Origin: Enterobacter wuhouensis
GTDB taxonomy: Bacteria; Pseudomonadota; Gammaproteobacteria; Enterobacterales; Enterobacteriaceae
DNA length: 64,000 nt
Assembly: GCF_004331265.1 (NCBI RefSeq)
Contig: NZ_SJOO01000011.1
Span: 1-64,000 of the forward strand
Direction: 5' to 3'
Shown here: positions 29,279-38,765 of the stretch, piece after piece
Layout: each line of letters begins with the position of its first letter
Position numbering within the stretch: the stretch's first letter is position 1
The notes under the pieces: generated by a model
Told to the model about the DNA's origin: nothing
The model's database searches: none
What the model saw: only the letters and a program-made list of their open reading frames with translations
Made by a program: the position numbers and the translations under genes

Positions 29279-30601
29279 ATGATTACTCTGCGCAAACTTC
29301 CTCTGGCAGTTGCCGTCGCAGCGGGCGTAATGTCTGCTCAGGCACTGGCTGTGGATTTCCACGGTTATGCTCGTTCTGGTATCGGCTGGACGGGTAGTGG
29401 CGGCGAACAACAGTGTTTCCAGGCAACCGGTGCCCAAAGTAAATACCGTCTTGGTAACGAATGTGAAACCTATGCGGAATTGAAACTGGGCCAGGAAGTG
29501 TGGAAAGAAGGTGATAAGAGCTTCTACTTCGACACCAACGTAGCGTACTCCGTTGCGCAGCAGAACGACTGGGAAGCCACTGACCCCGCGTTCCGTGAAG
29601 CCAACGTGCAGGGTAAAAACCTGATTGAATGGCTGCCAGGCTCCACCATCTGGGCCGGTAAGCGCTTCTATCAGCGTCATGACGTCCACATGATCGACTT
29701 CTACTACTGGGATATTTCCGGTCCTGGTGCGGGTCTGGAAAACATCGACGTAGGCTTCGGTAAACTGTCCCTGGCGGCTACCCGTTCTCAGGAAGCCGGC
29801 GGTTCGTATATCTTCACCAGCAACAATACCTATCATAACTTCAAAGACACGGCGAACGACGTCTTCGACGTGCGTTTAGCGCAGATGGAAGTCAACCCAG
29901 GCGGCACGCTGGAGTTGGGTGCTGACTACGGTCGTGCTAACAAAACCGACGGTTATAGCTTCGCTGACGGCGCATCCAAAGATGGCTGGATGTTCACCGC
30001 TGAACACACCCAGAGCATGCTGAAAGGCTACAACAAGTTTGTTGTCCAGTACGCTACCGATGCAATGACCACCCAGGGTAAAGGTCTTTCTCAGGGTTCC
30101 TTCACCGGCAACGACTATAACAAAGACACTGAAATCGGTGTTGTAGATAACAAGATTAACAACAATGGTTCTCTGGTTCGTATTCTTGACCACGGCGCAA
30201 TCTCCCTTGGCGACAGCTGGGATCTGATGTATGTCGGTATGTATCAGGATATCGATCGCGACGACAACAACGGTACCACCTGGTACACCGTGGGTGTGCG
30301 CCCAATGTACAAATGGACGCCAATCATGAGCACCCTGCTGGAAGTGGGCTACGACAACGTCAAATCTCAGAAAACTGACGATACCAACAACCAATACAAA
30401 ATCACCCTTGCTCAACAGTGGCAGGCTGGCGACAGCATCTGGTCTCGTCCGGCTATCCGCGTGTTCGCAACCTACGCTAAGTGGGATGAGAAATGGGGTT
30501 ATGACAACGGCATCGCGAAAAGCGATACCAAAGCAACAACCTACAGCCGCGGCGACAACGACGAGTGGTCCTTCGGCGCCCAGATGGAAATCTGGTGGTA
30601 A
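29279..30601 (+). CDS. lamB: Maltoporin
   Basis: LamB is the trimeric 18-strand outer-membrane channel for maltodextrins and a phage receptor. The start at ATG 29279 (MITLRKLPLAVAVAAG) follows AGGAGAT and gives 440 residues, 6 fewer than E. coli. Signal peptide ends AQALA, mature protein begins VDFHGYARSG. It ends SFGAQMEIWW with the C-terminal aromatic expected of an outer-membrane barrel. The strands are conserved, while surface-loop segments (around residues 185-200, 280-300 and 410-425) differ from E. coli. Confidence 0.97.
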   Translation: MITLRKLPLAVAVAAGVMSAQALAVDFHGYARSGIGWTGSGGEQQCFQATGAQSKYRLGNECETYAELKLGQEVWKEGDKSFYFDTNVAYSVAQQNDWEATDPAFREANVQGKNLIEWLPGSTIWAGKRFYQRHDVHMIDFYYWDISGPGAGLENIDVGFGKLSLAATRSQEAGGSYIFTSNNTYHNFKDTANDVFDVRLAQMEVNPGGTLELGADYGRANKTDGYSFADGASKDGWMFTAEHTQSMLKGYNKFVVQYATDAMTTQGKGLSQGSFTGNDYNKDTEIGVVDNKINNNGSLVRILDHGAISLGDSWDLMYVGMYQDIDRDDNNGTTWYTVGVRPMYKWTPIMSTLLEVGYDNVKSQKTDDTNNQYKITLAQQWQAGDSIWSRPAIRVFATYAKWDEKWGYDNGIAKSDTKATTYSRGDNDEWSFGAQMEIWW

Positions 30602-30632
30602 TCCCGTCTTAATCTGACGTAATGACCAAACT

Positions 30633-30650
30633 GAGGGGCGCAAGCCCCTC
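30633..30650 (+). other. GCAA-capped hairpin between lamB and malM
   Basis: GAGGGGC, GCAA, GCCCCTC: a 7-bp stem with a GNRA-type loop and no T-run, 30 bp after lamB. It probably lowers read-through into malM or protects the lamB mRNA end. Confidence 0.6.
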
Positions 30651-30714
30651 AATCCTTGGGACGGCGCGCTATTGCCTGGCTACCGCTGAACCTGTGCATT
30701 TTGAGGTGATAACA

Positions 30715-31662
30715 ATGAAAATGAACAAAACTCTCCTTGCCCTTTGCTTATCCGCAGGGCTGCTGGCAAGCGCGCCTGCAGTGACGCTCGCCAATGTGAA
30801 TTTCGTCCCGCAAAACACCACGTCTGCGCCAGCCATTCCGGCGGCGGCGCTGCAGCAGCTGGTCTGGACGCCTGTCGACCAGTCTAAAGCGCAAACTACC
30901 CAGCTCTCAACGGGGGGGCAAACGCTGAATGTCCCGGGCATCAGCGGTCCGGTTGTGGCCTACAGCGTGCCTGCGAATATCGGCGAACTGACGCTGACGC
31001 TGTCGAGTGAAGTAAACAAACAAACCAGCGTGTTTGCACCGAATGTGCTGATACTTGATCAAAACATGACGCCATCTGCATTCTTCCCAAGCGAATACTT
31101 CTCATATCAGGAACCTGGTGTGATGAGTGCCGATCGTCTTGAAGGGGTGATGCGCCTGACGCCAGCACTGGGGCAGCAGAAACTCTACGTTTTAGTGTTC
31201 ACCACTGAGAAAGATTTACAGCAAACTACGACGCTTCTCGATCCGGCTAAAGCCTATGCCAAAGGGGTAGGTAACGCGGTACCGGATATTCCCGATCCGA
31301 TCGCCCGACATACCACCGATGGCGTTGTGAAGCTGAAAGTTTCAACCAGCAGCGCGTCCAGCGTCCTGGTCGGCCCGCTGTTTGGCTCCTCTGGAGCAGG
31401 CCCTGTGACCGTTGGCAATACCGCTGCACCTGCCTACACCGCTCCAGCAGCTACGGCCGCTGCGCCTGCAGTCACCGCAGCCCCGGTGAAACCATCCGAG
31501 CCGGTGCTGAACGACACCGAAACTTACTTTAACAACGCCATTAAGCAGGCAGTGAAAAGCGGCGACGTCGACAAAGCGCTGAAGCTGCTTGATGAAGCCG
31601 AACGTTTAGGTTCAACCACTGCCCGTTCCACCTTTATCAGCAGTGTAAAAGGCAAGGGGTGA
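30715..31662 (+). CDS. malM: Maltose operon periplasmic protein MalM
   Basis: MalM is a periplasmic protein of the maltose regulon without a settled function. ATG 30715 (MKMNKTLLALCLSAGLL) gives 315 residues; about 30 upstream codons lie in the intergenic region. Signal peptide cleavage falls after ALA or TLA near residue 26. The body (ALQQLVWTPVDQSK, SVFAPNVLILDQNMTPSAFF) is conserved. An Ala/Pro-rich linker (about 240-262) is longer than in E. coli and precedes the C-terminal helical part (KALKLLDEAERLGSTTARS). Confidence 0.95.
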   Translation: MKMNKTLLALCLSAGLLASAPAVTLANVNFVPQNTTSAPAIPAAALQQLVWTPVDQSKAQTTQLSTGGQTLNVPGISGPVVAYSVPANIGELTLTLSSEVNKQTSVFAPNVLILDQNMTPSAFFPSEYFSYQEPGVMSADRLEGVMRLTPALGQQKLYVLVFTTEKDLQQTTTLLDPAKAYAKGVGNAVPDIPDPIARHTTDGVVKLKVSTSSASSVLVGPLFGSSGAGPVTVGNTAAPAYTAPAATAAAPAVTAAPVKPSEPVLNDTETYFNNAIKQAVKSGDVDKALKLLDEAERLGSTTARSTFISSVKGKG

Positions 31663-31697
31663 CCGTCTCCCCACAGTGCTGATTTGTTAGTAGTTTG

Positions 31698-31724
31698 GTG
31701 CGCCTGAGTGGGCGCACTTTTTTT
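31698..31724 (+). terminator. malK-lamB-malM terminator
   Basis: GTGCGCC, TGAGTG, GGCGCAC followed by TTTTTTT. Confidence 0.92.
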
Positions 31725-31842
31725 GGTATTCCCCGCGCTGTTGCGCCGTTGTTGCGATAGTGATCGAGAAATAACGTTTGGCCGCCCTCAATGTGCTTTT
31801 CTGCGATACAATGCCATTACGTTATGTATCGGAGAGTCTGGC

Positions 31843-32340
31843 ATGTCACACCCCGCGCTAACGCAACTGCGTGCGCTGCGCTATTTTGACCAAATACCCG
31901 CGCTTGACCCGGAGCAACTGGACTGGCTGCTTCTTGAAGATTCTATGACTAAACGTTTTGAGCAACAGGGCAAAACGGTCACGGTGACGATGATTCGGGA
32001 GGGCTTTGTCTCTTCTGATGAGATTGCCAGCGAGCTGCCGCTGCTGCCGCAAGAAGAACGCTACTGGTTACGTGAGATTTTACTCTGTGCTGACGGTGAA
32101 CCCTGGCTCGCCGGGCGGACGGTTGTGCCAGCGTCTACGCTGTCCGGACCCGAACTCGCATTACAGCGCCTCGGGAAAACGCCGCTGGGGCGCTACCTGT
32201 TCACGTCGTCTGAACTTACCCGTGATTTTATTGAGATTGGCCGCGATGCCGATCTGTGGGGGCGTCGTTCCCGTCTGCGCCTGAGCGGCAAGCCGTTAAT
32301 ACTGACGGAGCTTTTTTTGCCGGCATCGCCGTTGTACTAA
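31843..32340 (+). CDS. ubiC: Chorismate pyruvate-lyase
   Basis: UbiC cleaves chorismate to 4-hydroxybenzoate and pyruvate, the entry to ubiquinone synthesis. ATG 31843 (MSHPALTQLRALRYF) gives 165 residues as in E. coli, preceded by CGGAGAG; the frame is open 45 codons upstream through the malM terminator, which cannot be coding. WLREILLCADGEPWLAGRTV and GRYLFTSSELTRDFIEIGR (in two parts) contain the arginines and glutamate of the product site. It is 12 bp from ubiA, its operon partner. Confidence 0.97.
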   Translation: MSHPALTQLRALRYFDQIPALDPEQLDWLLLEDSMTKRFEQQGKTVTVTMIREGFVSSDEIASELPLLPQEERYWLREILLCADGEPWLAGRTVVPASTLSGPELALQRLGKTPLGRYLFTSSELTRDFIEIGRDADLWGRRSRLRLSGKPLILTELFLPASPLY

Positions 32341-32352
32341 GAGGAAGAAAAA

Positions 32353-33222
32353 ATGGAGTGGAGCCTGACGCAGAATAAGCTGCTGGCCTATCACCGCTTA
32401 ATGCGCACAGATAAACCCATCGGTGCGTTGCTGTTGCTGTGGCCGACGTTATGGGCGCTGTGGGTTGCCACCCCAGGGTTGCCACCGCTGTGGATACTGG
32501 GCGTATTTGTTGCTGGCGTCTGGCTGATGCGCGCGGCGGGCTGCGTGGTCAATGATTACGCCGACCGGAAATTCGACGGGCATGTAAAACGTACCGCCAA
32601 CCGTCCTTTGCCAAGCGGGCAAGTCACCGAGAAAGAAGCGCGCAACTTGTTCATCGTGTTGGTATTGCTCTCTTTCCTGCTGGTGTTGACGCTGAACACC
32701 ATGACCATCCTGCTCTCCGTCGCGGCGCTGGCGCTGGCCTGGGTCTATCCGTTTATGAAGCGGTATACGCATCTGCCGCAGGTTGTGCTGGGCGCGGCGT
32801 TTGGCTGGTCGATTCCGATGGCGTTTGCGGCAGTCAGCGAGTCTGTTCCGCTGAGCTGCTGGCTGATGTTCCTGGCTAACATTCTTTGGGCCGTGGCCTA
32901 CGACACACAGTACGCGATGGTCGATCGCGACGATGACCTGAAGATTGGCATTAAGTCGACGGCTATACTGTTCGGCCGTCAGGACAAGCTGATCATCGGT
33001 ATTTTGCAGGTCGCGGTACTGGCGCTAATGGTGGCGATTGGCCGCCTGAACGGGCTGAACTGGGAGTTTTACTGGTCCGTGCTGGTGGCGGGGCTGCTGT
33101 TTGCGTATCAGCAGAAGCTGATTGCGAAACGCGAGCGTGAAGCCTGCTTTAAAGCGTTTTTGAATAATAACTACGTCGGTCTGGTGCTGTTTTTGGGGCT
33201 GGCGATGAGCTATTTTGGCTGA
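32353..33222 (+). CDS. ubiA: 4-hydroxybenzoate polyprenyltransferase
   Basis: UbiA prenylates 4-hydroxybenzoate with octaprenyl diphosphate in the inner membrane, the step after UbiC. The 289-residue protein has about nine helices. The two Asp-rich Mg/diphosphate motifs are NDYADRKFDG (about 70-80) and DTQYAMVDRDDD (about 188-200). GAGGAAG lies before the ATG. A REP pair that can act as a two-way terminator follows. Confidence 0.97.
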   Translation: MEWSLTQNKLLAYHRLMRTDKPIGALLLLWPTLWALWVATPGLPPLWILGVFVAGVWLMRAAGCVVNDYADRKFDGHVKRTANRPLPSGQVTEKEARNLFIVLVLLSFLLVLTLNTMTILLSVAALALAWVYPFMKRYTHLPQVVLGAAFGWSIPMAFAAVSESVPLSCWLMFLANILWAVAYDTQYAMVDRDDDLKIGIKSTAILFGRQDKLIIGILQVAVLALMVAIGRLNGLNWEFYWSVLVAGLLFAYQQKLIAKREREACFKAFLNNNYVGLVLFLGLAMSYFG

Positions 33223-33312
33223 AAAAAAAGCCCGGTGGCGCTGACGCTTACCGGGCCTACATGTTGTGCAGGACTGTAGGCCGGGTAAGGCGAAGCCGCC
33301 ACCCGGCTTTTT
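33223..33312. repeat. REP/BIME inverted pair between ubiA and plsB
   Basis: GCCCGGTGGCGCTGACGCTT then ACCGGGCCTAC (33230-33260) and the inverted partner TGTAGGCCGGGTAAGGCGAA then GCCGCCACCCGGC (33276-33307). It is bordered by an A-run on the left and T-run on the right, so it can also end transcription from both convergent genes. Confidence 0.88.
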
Positions 33313-33316
33313 TACA

Positions 33317-35737
33317 TCACTCGTCCTGCGTCGCGCTTTCGATCGTTAAACGCACGTCCGAGGTAATCAGCTCGGCCAGCATCTGGTAAATCTTGAGCGT
33401 CTCTTCCGGCTCGGCATCGCCCGTATCGCTGATAAACCCTTCATCACGCAGCGTCAGTACCAGTGAGCTGAATACCGCTTTGTCGAAGAACTCCGGTGCG
33501 TTGATGCCGTGCAGAACGGACAGGCGCTGTGCCAGCGTCCGGCTCTCTTTTTCCAGCGTACCGCGATTGATAGACGGATTGGCGCTCAGCAGCCAGAAGG
33601 TGATGGCGTAGCGCTGCAGCGTTTCACGCGCACCGGCGGCCAGCAGCTGCAGGGTGCGAGAACGCGCTGGGTTGATATGCAGCTCGTCATTATTCAGGGT
33701 AATCAGCCCCTGACGACGCATCTCTTCCGTCATTTTATCCAGCTCTACCGCCAGCTCATCCTTACTCCAGCGCAGGAACAGCTCCGCTTTCAGCATCGGG
33801 TAGATGGCCTCGAGATGGCGCAGCAGTTCCTGACGTGAAATACGGCGATGCTGGGTAATAATGGCCGCCATCAGCGACGGCAGCATCAGCATGTGCGTGA
33901 TGTTGTTGCGATAGTAGGTCATCAGCACGGCCTGCTCGCGAGGCAGAATAATGATGTCGCCGATAGTGTCTTTCTCGACTTCGAACTTGTTCATCTGCAG
34001 CGCGTGATCGATAAGCTCGCTGGCGGTGGCAGACGGCACGGTTGAATCAACCGAGTACGGCACGTTGCGCATAATGTCCAGGTAGCAGTCGATCTGCTCG
34101 GTCAGCTGCTCGCGGGTCAGGGAACGCTGGCGGGAGGCCAGCAGCGCGGTACAGCACAGGTTCATGGCGTTCGCCGCACCTGCATTGTTAATCCGCACCA
34201 TCAGCTCGGCGGCGATACCGTTCACCGTCGGCGTCAGCCATGCCGGACGTACCGCTTCGATAGGGTCGATAGACTCGCGCCACTCCGGAACATGGTTGTT
34301 CAGGTACGTCATCAGCGGCATCGGTTCGCCAAAGTTCACGTAGCCCTGACCGAGATTACGCAGCTTGCTCAGGCCGCGCAGCATCTGCGGCAGGCTCTCT
34401 TTCTCTTTGGTCGCACCGCGCAGCTCTTTCGCGTAGGTGCCCACTTCCATCACGTGTTCATAGCCGATGTAAATCGGCACCAGCGTGATCGGACGCGTAC
34501 CGCCGCGCAGCATGGCCTGGATGGTCATCGACAGCGTGCCGGTCTTCGGATCGAGCAGACGACCGGTACGGGAACGACCGCCCTCCACGAAGTACTCCAC
34601 GGAATACCCGCGGCTGAACAGCTCGCCGAGATATTCACGGAACACGGTGGAATAGAGCTTGTTGCCCTTAAAGGTACGGCGAATAAAGAACGCGCCCAGG
34701 CGGCGGAAGATCGGGCCGGCTGGCCAGAAGTTCAGGTTGATACCCGCCGCAATGTGCGGTGGCACCAGCCCCTGGTGATACAACACGTAGGAGAGCAGCA
34801 GGTAGTCCATGTGGCTACGGTGGCAGGGCACATAGACAATTTCGTGGCCGTCATGCGCCAGCTGGCGCACGCGCTCGGCGTTGTGGACGTTAATGCCCTG
34901 ATAAAGGCGGTTCCACGTAAAGCTCAGAATACGGTCAGACAGGCGAATCATCTCGTAGGAGAAGTTCGCAGCGATCTCTTCCATCAGCGCGATAGCATTC
35001 TGCTGGGCTTTTTCGTGCGAAATCTTCTTGCTGCGCGCTTCGTCTTCAACGGCGCGTGCGATGGCTTTGGAGGCCAATAGCTTGTTGAACAGATCCTGAC
35101 GCGCCGGGAGACGTGGCCCAACGGCGGCCAGACGCTGACGAGCGAAGTGCATACGCGCCACGCGCGCCAGTTTTTGCGCGATGATCTTATCGGTACCGTG
35201 TTCGTCCGCCATGCGGCGCAGAGAAACGGAAGGGGAGAAGCGCACAAAGCTGTCGCGCCCCAGCCAGGACACGGCAAAGAATTTCTGGATACCGTTGAGC
35301 ATGCGCAGCGGCGGATTCTCTTCGCCTTTTTCGCGACCTGGTCGACGACCAAACATGACCGAAACCGGCACCATCTGCACATCCAGATCGGGATTGCTGC
35401 GGTGCAGGTCGAGATAGTCATGGAACAGCTTGATGGACTCTTCTTTCGGCGTGTAATAGGTAAACACGCGCGGCCCGCCGTGAATGAACACGTAGCGCGG
35501 CAGCAGAGTACCGTCGATTTCCAGGGGTTCAAGTGGGTCAGGTAAATCATGCGCCAGGCACTGGGCGCGCAGCGTCAGCAAGTCTGCCTTCGAGTTGTAA
35601 GGCAAAACGTACATAATAGGGCGTGACGTATCGAGCCCTAATTCCAGCGCGGGTTCTGCTGGGATAGACTTGCTTTTTACCAGGACGCTTAATGGTAAAT
35701 TAAGTAATTTGTAGTAAATTCGTGGCCAGCCGGACAT
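33317..35737 (-). CDS. plsB: Glycerol-3-phosphate acyltransferase
   Basis: PlsB acylates position 1 of glycerol-3-phosphate at the inner membrane, first step of phospholipid synthesis. I start at the ATG at 35737 (MSGWPRIYYKLLNLPLS), giving 806 residues against 807 in E. coli; the frame extends 21 codons further but lacks homology. The four acyltransferase blocks are visible: CHRSHMDYLLL (HX4D), FFIRRTFKGNKLY, YFVEGGRSRTGRL and ITLVPIYIGYE. It diverges from dgkA. Confidence 0.97.
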   Translation of the reverse strand: MSGWPRIYYKLLNLPLSVLVKSKSIPAEPALELGLDTSRPIMYVLPYNSKADLLTLRAQCLAHDLPDPLEPLEIDGTLLPRYVFIHGGPRVFTYYTPKEESIKLFHDYLDLHRSNPDLDVQMVPVSVMFGRRPGREKGEENPPLRMLNGIQKFFAVSWLGRDSFVRFSPSVSLRRMADEHGTDKIIAQKLARVARMHFARQRLAAVGPRLPARQDLFNKLLASKAIARAVEDEARSKKISHEKAQQNAIALMEEIAANFSYEMIRLSDRILSFTWNRLYQGINVHNAERVRQLAHDGHEIVYVPCHRSHMDYLLLSYVLYHQGLVPPHIAAGINLNFWPAGPIFRRLGAFFIRRTFKGNKLYSTVFREYLGELFSRGYSVEYFVEGGRSRTGRLLDPKTGTLSMTIQAMLRGGTRPITLVPIYIGYEHVMEVGTYAKELRGATKEKESLPQMLRGLSKLRNLGQGYVNFGEPMPLMTYLNNHVPEWRESIDPIEAVRPAWLTPTVNGIAAELMVRINNAGAANAMNLCCTALLASRQRSLTREQLTEQIDCYLDIMRNVPYSVDSTVPSATASELIDHALQMNKFEVEKDTIGDIIILPREQAVLMTYYRNNITHMLMLPSLMAAIITQHRRISRQELLRHLEAIYPMLKAELFLRWSKDELAVELDKMTEEMRRQGLITLNNDELHINPARSRTLQLLAAGARETLQRYAITFWLLSANPSINRGTLEKESRTLAQRLSVLHGINAPEFFDKAVFSSLVLTLRDEGFISDTGDAEPEETLKIYQMLAELITSDVRLTIESATQDE

Positions 35738-35891
35738 AAACGATGTAAAGCCTCTGGTTAATAATGCAATTGCGGCGCAAGGATAACAGAAAGCGCGCAA
35801 AATTTCTGTTGTTACCCGTCATACTTCAGGCTACAGCGAAACGCGCTGGTGCTAGAGTTACTGACGCTATTTCCAATAAAAGGTTCTATTA

Positions 35892-36260
35892 ATGGCCAAT
35901 AATACCACTGGGTTAACTCGAATCATCAAAGCTGCCGGCTATTCATGGAAAGGTTTCCGGGCCGCGTGGGTCAATGAAGCCGCGTTTCGCCAGGAGGGCG
36001 TTGCCGCGATCGTCGCGGTTATCATCGCCTGTTTCCTTGATGTTGATGCTATTACCCGCGTTCTTCTCATTGGCTCCGTCCTTTTGGTGATGATAGTGGA
36101 AATTCTCAATAGCGCTATTGAAGCTGTTGTAGACCGCATTGGTTCTGACTTCCATGAGCTTTCTGGCCGTGCCAAAGACATGGGTTCTGCCGCTGTGCTG
36201 CTGGCGATTATCACCGCCGCCATAACCTGGGTCACGTTGCTCTGGTCACATTTCCGATGA
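35892..36260 (+). CDS. dgkA: Diacylglycerol kinase
   Basis: DgkA recycles diacylglycerol to phosphatidic acid; it is a trimeric inner-membrane enzyme with three helices per subunit. It has 122 residues, as in E. coli. The catalytic stretch VEILNSAIEAVVDRIG contains the conserved Glu and Asn, followed by HELSGRAKDMGSAAV. AAAGGTTCTATTA precedes the ATG. It diverges from plsB with a 154-bp gap. Confidence 0.97.
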   Translation: MANNTTGLTRIIKAAGYSWKGFRAAWVNEAAFRQEGVAAIVAVIIACFLDVDAITRVLLIGSVLLVMIVEILNSAIEAVVDRIGSDFHELSGRAKDMGSAAVLLAIITAAITWVTLLWSHFR

Positions 36261-36323
36261 GCCTCGAGAAATAATTAAGTCCCTGGTTTTTTGTGCAGTT
36301 TTTGGTTCCAAAATCACCTTTGA

Positions 36324-36360
36324 CTGTATATACTCACAGCATAACTGTATATACACCCAG
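36324..36360 (+). promoter_or_regulatory. Tandem LexA boxes of lexA
   Basis: CTGTATATACTCACAG (36324-36339) and CTGTATATACACCCAG (36345-36360) both fit the SOS consensus CTGT-N8-ACAG, the second with one deviation. The paired arrangement with 5-bp spacing matches the E. coli lexA operator. Confidence 0.94.
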
Positions 36361-36368
36361 GGGGCGGA

Positions 36369-36977
36369 ATGAAAGCGTTAACGACCAGGCAGCAAGAGGT
36401 GTTTGATCTCATCCGGGATCACATCAGCCAGACGGGTATGCCACCCACGCGTGCAGAAATCGCGCAGCGTCTGGGTTTCCGCTCGCCGAATGCTGCCGAG
36501 GAACACCTTAAAGCGCTGGCGCGTAAAGGCGTGATCGAGATTGTTTCTGGCGCTTCACGCGGCATCCGTCTGCTGGTGGAAGAAGAAACCGGCATTCCAT
36601 TGATTGGCCGTGTCGCAGCAGGTGAACCCCTGCTGGCGCAACAGCATATCGAAGGCCACTATCAGGTAGATCCTGGTATGTTCAAGCCGAGTGCGGATTT
36701 TCTGCTGCGCGTCAGCGGTATGTCGATGAAAGATATTGGTATTCTCGATGGCGATCTGCTGGCGGTTCACAAAACTCAGGACGTGCGCAACGGTCAGGTT
36801 GTCGTTGCGCGCATTGATGATGAAGTCACCGTTAAGCGACTGAAAAAACAGGGTAATACCGTTCAGCTTCTTCCGGAGAACAGCGAGTTTACGCCGATTC
36901 TGGTGGATCTCCGCGAGCAGAGCTTCTCTATTGAAGGGCTTGCTGTCGGCGTTATTCGTAACGGTGAATGGCTCTAA
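36369..36977 (+). CDS. lexA: SOS repressor LexA
   Basis: LexA represses the SOS regulon and cleaves itself when stimulated by RecA filaments. The 202 residues equal E. coli LexA. The N-terminal winged helix (about 1-70) includes PPTRAEIAQRLGFRSPNAAEEHLKAL in parts. The scissile Ala-Gly is in GRVAAGEPLLA (84-85). The catalytic Ser is in VSGMSMKDIG (119) and Lys in VTVKRLKK (156). Tandem operators precede it; dinF follows 63 bp later after a GGCTACGG/CCGTAGCC hairpin with no T-run, as an SOS co-transcript. Confidence 0.98.
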   Translation: MKALTTRQQEVFDLIRDHISQTGMPPTRAEIAQRLGFRSPNAAEEHLKALARKGVIEIVSGASRGIRLLVEEETGIPLIGRVAAGEPLLAQQHIEGHYQVDPGMFKPSADFLLRVSGMSMKDIGILDGDLLAVHKTQDVRNGQVVVARIDDEVTVKRLKKQGNTVQLLPENSEFTPILVDLREQSFSIEGLAVGVIRNGEWL

Positions 36978-37040
36978 TCTCTTTCTGACGGGCTACGGGG
37001 TCTCCGTAGCCTGCTTCATTTTCCGGTCCCGGTATTTCTC

Positions 37041-38378
37041 ATGTCACTGCTGACGGCTTCTGATAAGGCATTGTGGCGTCTTGCTCTGCCAATGATTTTC
37101 TCCAATATCACCGTTCCTTTGCTGGGACTGGTGGACACGGCTGTTATTGGTCATCTGGATTCTCCCGTTTATCTGGGCGGCGTTGCGATCGGCGCAACGG
37201 CGACCAGCTTCCTCTTTATGCTGCTGCTGTTCTTGCGCATGAGCACAACTGGCCTGACGGCGCAGGCGTATGGCGCCAGGGACCCACTGCGGCTGGCGCG
37301 AGCGCTTGTGCAGCCATTAATTTTGGCGCTGGGTGCGGGTGCGCTAATTGTTTTACTGCGCACGCCGCTGATCGATCTGGCGCTCCATATTGTGGGCGGT
37401 AGCGAGGCGGTGCTTGAGCAGGCGCGGCGCTTCCTTGAAATTCGCTGGCTAAGCGCTCCGGCCTCGCTGGCAAACCTGGTTCTTTTGGGTTGGCTACTTG
37501 GCGTACAGTACGCTCGCGCGCCGGTTATCCTGCTGGTGGTGGGAAACCTCCTGAACATCGTGCTCGATCTCTGGCTGGTGATGGGGCTGCACATGAACGT
37601 GCGGGGCGCGGCGCTGGCGACGGCCATTGCGGAATACGGCACGTTTGTCATCGGCCTGTGGATGGTGTGGCGCGTTCTGGCGATGCGCGGGATCTCTCTC
37701 GCGATGCTGAAAACGGCCTGGCGCGGCAACGTCCGCAAGCTGCTGGCGCTCAACCGCGACATTATGCTGCGCTCGCTGCTGCTCCAGCTCTGTTTCGGGG
37801 CGCTAACCGTCTTTGGTGCCCGCCTCGGGCCTGAGATCGTCGCGGTTAATGCGGTACTGATGACGCTGCTGACCTTTACCGCCTACGCGCTGGATGGCTT
37901 TGCCTACGCCGTTGAAGCGCATTCCGGGCAGGCATACGGTGCGCGCCAAAGCGGACAGCTTCAGGAAGTATGGCGGGCGGCCTGTCGCCAGTCGGGTCTG
38001 GTGGCGCTGGCGTTTGCGCTGATCTATGCCTTTTTTGGCGAGCATATTATTGCGCTGCTGACCTCGCTCCCGGCGCTTCGCGAACTGGCGAGTCATTACC
38101 TCATATGGCAGGTGATCTTACCGGTGGTGGGGGTCTGGTGTTACCTCCTGGACGGCATGTTTATTGGCGCGACGCGCGGGGCGGAGATGCGCAACAGCAT
38201 GGCCGTTGCGGCGGCGGGTTTTGGTTTGACGCTGCTGACGTTGCCGTATCTGGGTAACCACGGTTTGTGGCTGGCTCTGGCGGTGTTTCTCTCCCTGCGA
38301 GGCCTGTCGCTGGCATTTATATGGCGGCGCCACTGGCGCAACAACACCTGGTTTCCTTCCCGCGCCGATATATCGTGA
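37041..38378 (+). CDS. dinF: MATE-family efflux transporter DinF
   Basis: An inner-membrane multidrug/toxin extrusion transporter, 445 residues with twelve predicted helices. The family opening is DKALWRLALPMIFSNITVPLLG (in parts), followed by VDTAVIGHL, and the second half begins RDIMLRSLLLQLCFGALTVFG. In E. coli dinF is induced with lexA and linked to oxidative and bile-salt tolerance. The ATG at 37041 has a weak ribosome site, fitting low expression behind lexA. Confidence 0.94.
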   Translation: MSLLTASDKALWRLALPMIFSNITVPLLGLVDTAVIGHLDSPVYLGGVAIGATATSFLFMLLLFLRMSTTGLTAQAYGARDPLRLARALVQPLILALGAGALIVLLRTPLIDLALHIVGGSEAVLEQARRFLEIRWLSAPASLANLVLLGWLLGVQYARAPVILLVVGNLLNIVLDLWLVMGLHMNVRGAALATAIAEYGTFVIGLWMVWRVLAMRGISLAMLKTAWRGNVRKLLALNRDIMLRSLLLQLCFGALTVFGARLGPEIVAVNAVLMTLLTFTAYALDGFAYAVEAHSGQAYGARQSGQLQEVWRAACRQSGLVALAFALIYAFFGEHIIALLTSLPALRELASHYLIWQVILPVVGVWCYLLDGMFIGATRGAEMRNSMAVAAAGFGLTLLTLPYLGNHGLWLALAVFLSLRGLSLAFIWRRHWRNNTWFPSRADIS

Positions 38379-38498
38379 CGGTTAAAGATTCCGAATATGA
38401 AAATGACTGCCGAATCCTTCACTACAATTATTATCACGTCCAGCAGAAAAGAACGTAACGGACGTTACGACCCAACGCTTAACTATGAGGACACGATG

Positions 38499-38708
38499 AT
38501 GAATAAAGACGAAATCGGCGGCAACTGGAAGCAATTCAAAGGTAAAGCGAAAGAACAGTGGGGTAAGCTGACGGATGACGATATGACCGTCATCGAAGGT
38601 AAACGCGATCAGCTGGTGGGTAAAATCCAGGAACGTTATGGCTATGAAAAAGATAAAGCCGAAACGGAAGTGAAAGACTGGGAAACCCGTAATGATTACC
38701 GCTGGTAA
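38499..38708 (+). CDS. yjbJ: CsbD-family stress protein YjbJ
   Basis: A 69-residue, highly charged soluble protein of the CsbD family, among the abundant RpoS-dependent stationary-phase proteins in E. coli; function unknown. MNKDEIGGNWKQFKGKAKEQ and GKIQERYGYEKDKAE are typical. I choose ATG 38499 rather than the adjacent ATG at 38496 by family alignment; TGAGGA at 38486 serves either. An in-frame extension to 38397 lacks homology. A terminator follows. Confidence 0.94.
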   Translation: MNKDEIGGNWKQFKGKAKEQWGKLTDDDMTVIEGKRDQLVGKIQERYGYEKDKAETEVKDWETRNDYRW

Positions 38709-38734
38709 TCGTCAGTAAGCTAGTATCCCTCTGA

Positions 38735-38762
38735 GGGCGGCCATGGGCCGCCTTTTCTTTTG
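38735..38762 (+). terminator. yjbJ terminator
   Basis: GGCGGCC, ATG loop, GGCCGCC followed by TTTTCTTTT. It ends against the zur stop. Confidence 0.88.
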
Positions 38763-38765
38763 CCG

